A stretch of 64,000 nt of DNA from Pseudochelatococcus lubricantis (GTDB lineage: Bacteria; Pseudomonadota; Alphaproteobacteria; Rhizobiales; Beijerinckiaceae): contig NZ_JAASQI010000001.1 of NCBI RefSeq assembly GCF_011762225.1, positions 124,001 through 188,000 on the forward strand. The letters run 5' to 3'. Below, one piece after another: positions 57,251 to 64,000 of the stretch. The translations under genes were made by a program, and so were the position numbers. The stretch's first letter is position 1, and each line of letters opens with the position of its first letter. A model generated the notes under the pieces. It had not been told where the DNA came from. It was given only the letters and a program-made list of their open reading frames with translations, and did not search any database.

Positions 57251-59656
57251 GTGGCCAGACAGATCAGGAACCGCTCCACCACGGCAACCGCCGCACCGGC
57301 ACGGGCACGCAAGACGCGCGCGCGCCCCGAAGCCGCCGGGGAAGGAAGCGCCGGATCGCCGGAGGAATTTCTGCCGACCAAGGAGCAGATCGTCAGCTTC
57401 ATCACGGAGTCGCCCGGCAAGGTCGGCAAGCGTGAGATCGCCCGCGCCTTCGGCATCGGCGGCGGCCAGCGCATCTGGCTGAAGCGCATCCTGCGTGAAC
57501 TGGAAGACGAGGGCGCGATCGACCGCCGCCACAAGACGCTGAACCGCACGGGCAGCCTGCCGCCCGTGGTGCTCGCCGACATCACCGCCCGCGACCGCGA
57601 CGGCGAACTCATCGCCAGGCCCGCGGAATGGGACGACGCCGATGGCGACGCACGCGCGCCGCGTATCCTCGTCCACCTGCCGCGCCGCCAGCGGCCCGGC
57701 CAGCCGGTGCCCGGCGTGGGCGACCGCGTGCTGCTGCGGATCGAGGCCAACCGTGACCGTGATTCCGAAGAAACTCCTTCTGCGACAGTAGCTTACGTTG
57801 GCCGCGTCATCAAGGTGCTGGCGAAGGTGCGCGCGCAGGTGCTCGGCATTTTCCGCGCCAACCCGGACGGCCCCGGCGGGCGGCTCGTGCCCGTCGACAA
57901 GAAACTGCTCGGGCGCGAGATGCCGATCCGGCCGGGGGATGCCGGCGATGCACAGGACGGCGATCTCGTTTCCGTCTCCGTCGCCCGCGCGGGCCGATTC
58001 GGTTCGTCCTTCGCCAAGGTGAGCGAGCGGCTGGGGTCGCTGAAATCGGAACGCGCGGTGAGCCTGATCGCCATCCGCGCGCACGACATTCCGGACGTCT
58101 TCTCCCCTGCCGCCCTGCGCGAGGCGGAAGAGGCGCAGCCCGCGCCGCTGGCGGGCCGGGAGGACTGGCGCACGCTGCCGCTCGTCACCATCGACCCCGC
58201 CGACGCGAAGGACCACGACGACGCGGTCCATGCCACGCCGGACTCCGATCCCGCGAACGCCGGCGGTTTCATCGTGACGGTGGCGATCGCCGACGTCGCG
58301 GCCTATGTACGCCCCGGCACGGCGCTAGACAGGGACGCGCTGGAACGCGGCAATTCGGTCTATTTCCCCGACCGCGTGGTGCCGATGCTGCCCGAGCGCA
58401 TCTCCAACGACCTCGGCTCGCTGCGCCCGCGGGAGGACCGCGCGGCGCTCGCCGTGCGCATGGTGATCGACGTCCGCGGCCGCAAGCGTCATCACACCTT
58501 CCACCGCATCATGATGCGCTCGGCCGCGAAGCTCGCCTATCCCCAGGCGCAGGCCGCCATAGACGGCGCGCCGGACGACACGACCGGCCCCATCCTCGAC
58601 AGCGTGCTGAGGCCGCTGTGGGACGCCTACGCGGCGATGACCGACGCGCGTGACGAGCGCGACCCGCTGGCGCTCGACCTGCCGGAGCGCAAGCTGATCC
58701 TGAAGCCCGACGGCACGCTCGACCGCGTCGTGATGCCCGAGCGGCTGGACGCGCATCGCCTCATCGAGGAATGCATGATCCTCGCCAACGTCTGCGCGGC
58801 GGAAACGCTGGAGCAGGCGGGCTCGCCGCTGATCTACCGCACCCACGACGAGCCCTCGCCGGAGAAACTGCGCGCGCTCGCGGAGGTGCTCGCCTCCATC
58901 GGCATCAAGGCTCCGAAGACGGGCGCGCTGTCGCCCACACTCTTTAACCGCATCCTCGCGCATGTCGAGGGCTCGCCAAACCGTGACTTCGTCAACGAGG
59001 TGGTGTTGCGCACGCAGGCGCAAGCCGAGTACTCCGCCGACAACTACGGCCATTTCGGCCTCAACCTGCGCCGCTATGCGCATTTCACGTCGCCCATCCG
59101 CCGCTATGCCGACCTCGTGGTGCATCGCGGCCTCATCCGGGCGCTCAAGCTCGGCAAGGATGGCCTGCCGGCCCACGCCTCGCGCGAGGAGCTGGCGGAG
59201 GTCGCGGCCCAGATATCGGCGGCCGAGCGGCGCGCCATGGCGGCGGAGCGGGAGACGACGGACCGGCTGATCGCCCATTTCATGGCCGACCAGATCGGCG
59301 CCACCTTCGCAGGCCGCATCGCGGGCGTGACGGGCGCCGGCCTTTTCGTGAAGCTTGACGACACTGGCGCCGACGGCTTCATTCCCGCTTCCACGCTGGG
59401 GCAGGACTATTTCCGTTTCGACGAGACGCTGCATGCCCTCGTCGGCAGCCGCTCACGCAAGACCTATCGGCTGGGCGACCGGGTGGAGGTGCGGCTCGTC
59501 GAGGCCGTGCCGATCGCCGGCGCCCTGAGGTTCGAGCTGCTCGGCGGCGACGCCGGGCGCACGCCGCGGCGCGGCAGCCGCATACGGCGCGCCGGAATCG
59601 ACGAGGCACCAGCACGCGGCGCGACAACGACAGGGGGAAGGAAACGCCGCCCATGA
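57251..59656 (+). CDS. rnr: ribonuclease R
   Basis: An 801-residue processive 3'-5' exoribonuclease that degrades structured RNA. An N-terminal basic, Ala-rich extension (1-40) is followed by a winged-helix region (KREIARAFGIGGGQRIWLKRILREL), two cold-shock domains, the RNB catalytic domain (about 310-640; TIDPADAKDHDDAVHA carries the four acidic metal ligands) and an S1 domain (about 680-765, FAGRIAGVTGAGLFVKLDD), ending in a basic tail. The GTG at 57251 follows GGAAC and gives the family length; the frame running back to 55685 is not coding. It overlaps the DUF983 gene by 4 bases. Confidence 0.97.
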   Translation: MARQIRNRSTTATAAPARARKTRARPEAAGEGSAGSPEEFLPTKEQIVSFITESPGKVGKREIARAFGIGGGQRIWLKRILRELEDEGAIDRRHKTLNRTGSLPPVVLADITARDRDGELIARPAEWDDADGDARAPRILVHLPRRQRPGQPVPGVGDRVLLRIEANRDRDSEETPSATVAYVGRVIKVLAKVRAQVLGIFRANPDGPGGRLVPVDKKLLGREMPIRPGDAGDAQDGDLVSVSVARAGRFGSSFAKVSERLGSLKSERAVSLIAIRAHDIPDVFSPAALREAEEAQPAPLAGREDWRTLPLVTIDPADAKDHDDAVHATPDSDPANAGGFIVTVAIADVAAYVRPGTALDRDALERGNSVYFPDRVVPMLPERISNDLGSLRPREDRAALAVRMVIDVRGRKRHHTFHRIMMRSAAKLAYPQAQAAIDGAPDDTTGPILDSVLRPLWDAYAAMTDARDERDPLALDLPERKLILKPDGTLDRVVMPERLDAHRLIEECMILANVCAAETLEQAGSPLIYRTHDEPSPEKLRALAEVLASIGIKAPKTGALSPTLFNRILAHVEGSPNRDFVNEVVLRTQAQAEYSADNYGHFGLNLRRYAHFTSPIRRYADLVVHRGLIRALKLGKDGLPAHASREELAEVAAQISAAERRAMAAERETTDRLIAHFMADQIGATFAGRIAGVTGAGLFVKLDDTGADGFIPASTLGQDYFRFDETLHALVGSRSRKTYRLGDRVEVRLVEAVPIAGALRFELLGGDAGRTPRRGSRIRRAGIDEAPARGATTTGGRKRRP

Positions 59657-60138
59657 CCATCGAACGGTTGACAGGCAGGCCGGACCTGCATCCGGCGGCG
59701 GACGCGCAGCCGCAACGCGACATCTGGCTTTCCGTGCGGCGCGGGCTGCAATGCCGCTGCCCGGCTTGCGGAGAGGGTGCGATCTTCGACGGCTATCTCA
59801 GGATCGCGGACCGCTGCCCCGCCTGCGGAGAGGAACTGCACCACCACCGTGCCGACGACCTGCCGCCCTATATCGTGATCACCATCGTCGGGCACATCAT
59901 CATCACGCTCGTGCTGGCGGTGGAGATGTTCGCGGATTACTCCACCACCACGCAGATGATCCTGTGGCCGCTGCTGACCCTCGCCGTCGCGCTGGTGATG
60001 ATGCGGCCCGTCAAGGGCGCGGTGGTGGGCTACCAGTGGGCGCTGCACATGCACGGCTTCGGCGGTCCGCAGGAGGACGAGGCGGCCCTGCGCCCGCGCG
60101 CAGGCAACACTGACAAGAAGGAACGGGAGAGACCATGA
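59653..60138 (+). CDS. DUF983 zinc-ribbon membrane protein
   Basis: A 161-residue protein with two CPxCG knuckles (CRCPACGEG near residues 36-44, RCPACGEEL near 58-66), followed by two transmembrane helices (about 77-98 and 102-122). It matches DUF983 by PPYIVITIVGHI. The function is unknown. It starts inside the rnr stop (ATGA) and ends overlapping the NUDIX gene by 4 bases, making an rnr-DUF983-NUDIX operon that is conserved in Hyphomicrobiales. Confidence 0.92.
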   Translation: MTIERLTGRPDLHPAADAQPQRDIWLSVRRGLQCRCPACGEGAIFDGYLRIADRCPACGEELHHHRADDLPPYIVITIVGHIIITLVLAVEMFADYSTTTQMILWPLLTLAVALVMMRPVKGAVVGYQWALHMHGFGGPQEDEAALRPRAGNTDKKERERP

Positions 60139-60863
60139 GCGAGGCAGCCACCACCCCGAAGGCGCCGGAAGACAGGCCGGACTACACGAAAATCGTACCG
60201 CGCGACGCGGCCTCGCTCATCATCCTGGACCACACGCTCACAGGCCCCTACGTCCTGATGGGCAAGCGGCACGAGCGCCATGTGTTCATGCCCGGCGCCT
60301 ATGTTTTCCCGGGCGGGCGGCTGGAGGCGTGCGACAGCGAGATGGTGGTCGCCGGCGCGCTGCATCCGGCGGCGGAGCACAAGCTGATGCTGCAGGTCGA
60401 GGACCCCTCACCCCTCACCGCCCGCGCGCTGGCACTCGCCGCGATCCGCGAAACCTTCGAGGAAACGGGTCACCTCATCGGCTCCACCGATTACGGTGCA
60501 CCGGAGGAGACGCCGGCCGAATGGCACGCCTTCGCCGAGCACGGGGTTTTTCCGGAACTCGACGGGCTGCATTTCGTCGCCCGCGCCATCACGCCCCCGC
60601 GCTATCCGCGCCGCTTCGACGCACGCTTCTTCGTGACGGAGGCATCGAGCATCGCCCGCACGGTGGAAGGCGCGCACGGCCCCGACCACGAACTCGTGGA
60701 ACTCGTCTGGGTGCGGCTCGACGACGCGGCCTCGCTGAACACGCCGACAATCACACGTATGGTGATGGCGGAACTGGCGCTGAGGCTCGCGGAAGGTTTC
60801 CGGCAGGAAGCGCCGGTGCCGCTGTTCCGCAACGACACACCCAACCCGCGCGACGAGCTGTGA
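60135..60863 (+). CDS. NUDIX hydrolase
   Basis: A 242-residue member of the NUDIX family. The Nudix box is ALALAAIRETFEETGHLIG (residues about 97-115) with the REx2EExG core. A front strand motif, HVFMPGAYVFPGGRLE, precedes it. A longer insert than usual lies between. The substrate is unknown; relatives act on NDP-sugars or CoA-like diphosphates. It overlaps the DUF983 gene by 4 bases and is last in this operon; about 105 bases precede rpoZ. Confidence 0.9.
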   Translation: MSEAATTPKAPEDRPDYTKIVPRDAASLIILDHTLTGPYVLMGKRHERHVFMPGAYVFPGGRLEACDSEMVVAGALHPAAEHKLMLQVEDPSPLTARALALAAIRETFEETGHLIGSTDYGAPEETPAEWHAFAEHGVFPELDGLHFVARAITPPRYPRRFDARFFVTEASSIARTVEGAHGPDHELVELVWVRLDDAASLNTPTITRMVMAELALRLAEGFRQEAPVPLFRNDTPNPRDEL

Positions 60864-60898
60864 CGGGCGCCGCTCTGCCATTGTGATATAAATGTTGT

Positions 60899-60913
60899 AT
60901 TTCCGATGGAAAT
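60899..60913. repeat. small palindrome in the rpoZ promoter region
   Basis: ATTTCC-GAT-GGAAAT, 6-bp arms with a 3-base centre, lies between a TTGTA-like -35 word (about 60895) and a TATAGG -10 candidate (about 60916-60921) in the 105-base gap before rpoZ. It may be an operator. Confidence 0.35.
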
Positions 60914-60968
60914 GGTATAGGCGGATTTCTTCGTCTGTTATCGTTGCGTGCAGGAAAAGGAGCCCGTC

Positions 60969-61355
60969 ATGGCTCGCGTCACCGTCGAAGATTGCATCGA
61001 CAAGGTTGAGAACCGTTTCGAGCTCGTGCTCCTCGCGAGCCACCGCGCCCGCATGATTTCCTCCGGCTCGTCCCTGCTGGTCGACCGCGACCGTGACAAA
61101 AATCCCGTCGTGGCGCTGCGCGAGATCGCCGAGGAGAAGTTCGCGGCGGAGGATCTGAAGGAAGACCTGATCCATTCCTTGCAGAAGTATGTCGAGGTCG
61201 ACGAGCCGGAAGAGGACGCGGTTCCCCTGATCGGCACCTCGACGGGCGGCGCGGTGGACGACACCGAAGTGCAGTTCGACCGCATGAGCGAGGAAGATCT
61301 GCTGCGCGGGCTTGAAGGGCTCGTGCCGCCGGCCGCGAGCGACGACGAAGACTGA
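60969..61355 (+). CDS. rpoZ: RNA polymerase omega subunit
   Basis: A 128-residue omega subunit. The conserved core [20 protein letters not shown] and the helix ASHRARMIS are followed by an [15 protein letters not shown] stretch (the region that contacts beta-prime and completes the ppGpp site). The acidic C-terminal tail is typical of alphaproteobacteria. The ATG at 60969 follows AGGAAAAGGAG; an upstream start at 60948 would add 7 residues. It precedes rel with a terminator between, a conserved pairing. Confidence 0.97.
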   Translation: MARVTVEDCIDKVENRFELVLLASHRARMISSGSSLLVDRDRDKNPVVALREIAEEKFAAEDLKEDLIHSLQKYVEVDEPEEDAVPLIGTSTGGAVDDTEVQFDRMSEEDLLRGLEGLVPPAASDDED

Positions 61356-61384
61356 TTGTCGCTTTCAGCTCAGGCGCGTTTGGC

Positions 61385-61415
61385 AGGCCCGGATCGTTCC
61401 GGGCCTTTTCCGTTC
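61385..61415 (+). terminator. Rho-independent terminator of rpoZ
   Basis: A perfect 9-bp stem AGGCCCGGA/TCCGGGCCT (61385-61393 with 61398-61406, 4-base loop), followed by a T-rich tail, TTTCCGTTC. It lies about 30 bases after the rpoZ stop and before the rel promoter. Confidence 0.8.
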
Positions 61416-61430
61416 CGGCCTCGCACCCGT

Positions 61431-61459
61431 TTGTTTTTCATCGGAACCTTTGTCATAAT
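61431..61459 (+). promoter_or_regulatory. sigma-70-type promoter of rel
   Basis: TTGTTT (61431-61436), a 17-base spacer and CATAAT (61454-61459). The start would be near 61466, giving a leader of about 160 bases to ATG 61625. Confidence 0.5.
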
Positions 61460-61624
61460 TCTTCATGGGTCCGCGTGGGCCGGGTGAAAAGTATCGGGAT
61501 TACCGTGGCAGACAGTCAGGTGACGGAAGGCCGGCCCGTGACGGAGCGGGGCGAGGCGGAGCGTATCGAGACGGAACGGGCGGGCGCGGAGCAGTCCCGC
61601 GGCGTGAGAGGCGCGCTGCCGATC

Positions 61625-63820
61625 ATGCGGCAGTACGAGCTTGTAGAGCGCGTGAAGCGCTACGATCCCAACGCCGACGAAGGGCTGCTCAACCGCGCCT
61701 ATGTCTATGCGATGCGGGCCCACGGCACCCAGAAGCGCGCGTCGGGCGACCTGTTCTTCTCGCATCCGCTCGAAGTCGCTGCCATCCTGACGGACCTCAA
61801 GCTCGACGACGCCACCATCGTCGCCGCCGTGCTGCACGACACGATCGAGGACACCGAGGCCACGCGCGAGGAGATCGACCAGCTCTTCGGCCCCGAGATC
61901 GGCGCGCTGGTGGACGGGCTGACCAAGATCAAGAAGCTCGACTTCGTCTCTCGCAAGGCCACGCAAGGCGAAAACTTCCGCAAGCTGCTGCTCGCCATCG
62001 CCGCCGATGTGCGCGTGCTGCTGGTCAAGCTCGCCGACCGGCTGCACAACATGCGCACGCTCGGCTTCATGGCGCAGGAGAAGCGGGCGCGCATCGCCGA
62101 GGAAACGCTGGAGATCTACGCGCCGCTCGCCGGGCGCATGGGCATTCAGGAACTCCGCGACGAGCTGGAGGACCTCGCCTTCCGCCACCTGAAGCCGGAA
62201 GCTTACGAGACCATCGCCCGCCGGCTGGAGAATGTTAGCGCGCGCAACGGCAAGCTGGTCGAGACGATCGAGCACGACCTGACGGAGCGCCTCGCGGAAA
62301 AGGGCATCGTCGCCTGCGTCAAGGGCCGGCGCAAGCGCCCCTATTCCATCTGGAAGAAGATGGAGCGCAAGTCGCTGGCGTTCGAGCAGCTGTCGGACAT
62401 CTTCGCCTTCCGCATCATCGTCGCTTCCATCGACGACTGCTACCGGGCGCTTGGCGTCGTGCACACCGCGTGGCCGATGGTGCCAGGGCGCTACAAGGAT
62501 TATGTGTCGACCCCGAAGCAAAACGACTACCGCTCCATCCACACCACGGTGATCGGCCCCGGCCACCAGCGCGTGGAGCTGCAGATCCGCACGCAGGACA
62601 TGGACGAGGTCGCCGAGTACGGTATCGCGGCGCATGCGCTCTACAAGGACGGACGCACCGGGCGCTTGCTGAATGAAAGCCGCGCCTATCAATGGCTGCG
62701 CCGCACCGTCGACCTGCTGGCGGAAGGTGACAGCCCCGAGGAATTTCTGGAGCATACCAAGCTCGAACTGTTCCACGACCAGGTGTTCTGCTTCACGCCG
62801 AAGGGCCGGCTCATCGCGCTGCCGCGCGGCGCGACGCCGATCGACTTCGCCTATGCCGTGCATACCAACGTCGGCAACACGGCCGTCGGCGCCAAGATCA
62901 ACGGCCAGATCGCGCCGCTGCTCTCGGAACTGCAGAACGGCGACGAGGTGGAAATCGTGCGCGCCGACGGCCAGACACCGCCGGCGGCATGGGAATCGCT
63001 CGTCGTCACCGGCAAGGCGCGGGCCGCGATCCGCCGGGCGACGCGCGACGCCGTGCGCCGGCAATATGCGGGGCTCGGCGCGCAGATTCTGGCGCGCGCC
63101 TTCGCACGCGCAGGCCGCGCCTACTCCGACGAGAAGCTGAAGGCGGCCCTGCCGCGGCTGGCGCGCGCCTCCCTCGACGACGCGCTGGCGGCCGTGGGGC
63201 GCGGCGAGATGTTCTCGGGCGATGTCGTCAAGGCCGTCTATCCCGACTTCAAGGACGAACGGCGGCCGACCGTCGACGGGCTGTCCGGCCACGGCTGGTT
63301 CGGCCTCAAGGGCAGCGAGACGCTGAAGTTCAAGGTGCCCGACAGCGGCAAGGAAGCTGACGGGCGGCACGCGATCCCGATTCGCGGCTTCAACAGCGAC
63401 CTGCCGGTCACCTTCGCGCCGGAGGGCGGCGCCGTGCCGGGCGACCGCATCGTCGGCATCCTTACCGCCGGCGAGGGCATCACCATCTACCCGATCCAGT
63501 CGAAGGCGCTGGCGGCGTTCGAGCACGAGCCCGAACGGTGGCTCGACGTGCGCTGGGATGTCGACGAGGAGAACATCCAGCGCTTCCCGGCCATCATCTC
63601 GCTCAGCGCCGTCAACGAACCGGGAGCGCTCGCCGAGATCACCCAGATCATCGCCGACCACGATGCGAACATCGAGGATATCGCGATGAAGCGGCCCACG
63701 CCCGATTTCACGCATCTCACCATCCGGCTGTCGGTGTGGGACCTCAAGCACCTCACCAGCCTGATCGCCGAACTGCGGACCACACGGTCGGTGAGTTCGG
63801 CGGAACGCATTACGGATTAG
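61625..63820 (+). CDS. rel: bifunctional (p)ppGpp synthetase/hydrolase (Rel/SpoT)
   Basis: A 731-residue long RSH protein. The HD hydrolase domain (about 25-180) carries HDTIEDTEATREEID; the synthetase (about 230-350) has GRRKRPYSIWKKMERK and the active-site loop DYVSTPKQNDYRSIHT; a TGS domain (DQVFCFTPKGRLIALPRGATPIDFAYAVHT, split here by position about 385-445) and a C-terminal ACT domain follow. The start MRQYELVERVKRY is the N-terminus of rhizobial Rel; a GTG at 61475 would add 50 low-complexity residues and almost remove the leader. It controls the stringent response and symbiosis in rhizobia. Confidence 0.96.
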   Translation: MRQYELVERVKRYDPNADEGLLNRAYVYAMRAHGTQKRASGDLFFSHPLEVAAILTDLKLDDATIVAAVLHDTIEDTEATREEIDQLFGPEIGALVDGLTKIKKLDFVSRKATQGENFRKLLLAIAADVRVLLVKLADRLHNMRTLGFMAQEKRARIAEETLEIYAPLAGRMGIQELRDELEDLAFRHLKPEAYETIARRLENVSARNGKLVETIEHDLTERLAEKGIVACVKGRRKRPYSIWKKMERKSLAFEQLSDIFAFRIIVASIDDCYRALGVVHTAWPMVPGRYKDYVSTPKQNDYRSIHTTVIGPGHQRVELQIRTQDMDEVAEYGIAAHALYKDGRTGRLLNESRAYQWLRRTVDLLAEGDSPEEFLEHTKLELFHDQVFCFTPKGRLIALPRGATPIDFAYAVHTNVGNTAVGAKINGQIAPLLSELQNGDEVEIVRADGQTPPAAWESLVVTGKARAAIRRATRDAVRRQYAGLGAQILARAFARAGRAYSDEKLKAALPRLARASLDDALAAVGRGEMFSGDVVKAVYPDFKDERRPTVDGLSGHGWFGLKGSETLKFKVPDSGKEADGRHAIPIRGFNSDLPVTFAPEGGAVPGDRIVGILTAGEGITIYPIQSKALAAFEHEPERWLDVRWDVDEENIQRFPAIISLSAVNEPGALAEITQIIADHDANIEDIAMKRPTPDFTHLTIRLSVWDLKHLTSLIAELRTTRSVSSAERITD

Positions 63821-64000
63821 GGCGGCCGCCACGGCCGTCCACCGGTTCTTCGGCCCGGCGCCCGCCGTCCGGCCCGTCTCGTGGAAATCATGCGACAGAA
63901 AATGTCCAGAATTTTCCATACGCGACAACATGCGCGAACTGAAAGCGGCATGTATAGCCCCATGGCGAGTAGACATATTGACGTAGTCCATGGATAATAC

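Overview
The window is a GC-rich (roughly two thirds G+C by eye) chromosomal segment from an alphaproteobacterium, most likely of the order Hyphomicrobiales (Rhizobiales). The support is gene order (tig-clpP-clpX-lon-hupB between tRNA-Leu and tRNA-Val; nnr, glnB-glnA; rplM-rpsI; purM-purN divergent from a CDP-alcohol transferase, PerM, hdaA, ppk, ppx; rsmI-yraN-gshB; rnr-DUF983-NUDIX; rpoZ-rel), a Porin_2-type outer-membrane porin, a two-domain cold-shock protein, and an intergenic palindromic repeat of the type scattered through rhizobial genomes. I cannot name the genus. No rRNA, prophage, transposon, integrase or CRISPR array was seen.

Layout. 0-9 kb: the 5' end of an auxin-efflux-type carrier, an alpha/beta hydrolase, tRNA-Val, then the protein quality-control block (hupB, lon, clpX, clpP, tig; all minus strand) with two good heat-shock (RpoH) promoter candidates, then tRNA-Leu. 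9-14 kb: a Tat-exported multicopper-oxidase-like protein that has lost most copper ligands, the NAD(P)HX repair enzyme Nnr, and PII plus glutamine synthetase. 14-20 kb: rplM-rpsI, a ClC chloride channel, O-acetylhomoserine sulfhydrylase, heme A synthase and a small DUF2842 membrane protein. 20-25.5 kb: a Wzc/ExoP-like polysaccharide co-polymerase with a substituted P-loop, the major porin, an AT-rich intergenic region with a candidate small RNA, and the double cold-shock-domain protein. 25.7-36 kb: pyruvate carboxylase, dihydroorotase, two unrecognised proteins (one a 623-residue exported protein with its own promoter), and NADP-malic enzyme. 35.9-38.6 kb: a short surface-glycan decoration group (XAT acetyltransferase, acyltransferase-3, GT2 glycosyltransferase). 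38.6-46.5 kb: aspS, rnd, ppx, ppk, hdaA. 46.4-50.3 kb: PerM-like permease, CDP-alcohol transferase, purM-purN. 50.3-54.4 kb: LppC-type lipoprotein, rsmI, yraN, gshB. 54.4-64 kb: nth, DUF2244, a decayed ParE toxin, hemW, rnr, DUF983, NUDIX, rpoZ and rel.

Most of the window is core metabolism and information processing. Nitrogen status (PII/GS), stringent response (rel, rpoZ, ppk, ppx), proteostasis (Lon/Clp/Tig under RpoH) and anaplerosis (pyc, maeB) sit close together. The less ordinary material is between or inside housekeeping genes: a toxin remnant, a candidate sRNA, three short intergenic tandem duplications, AT-rich islands upstream of envelope genes, and two proteins that keep a family fold but lack expected active-site residues. 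I found no clear large new system.
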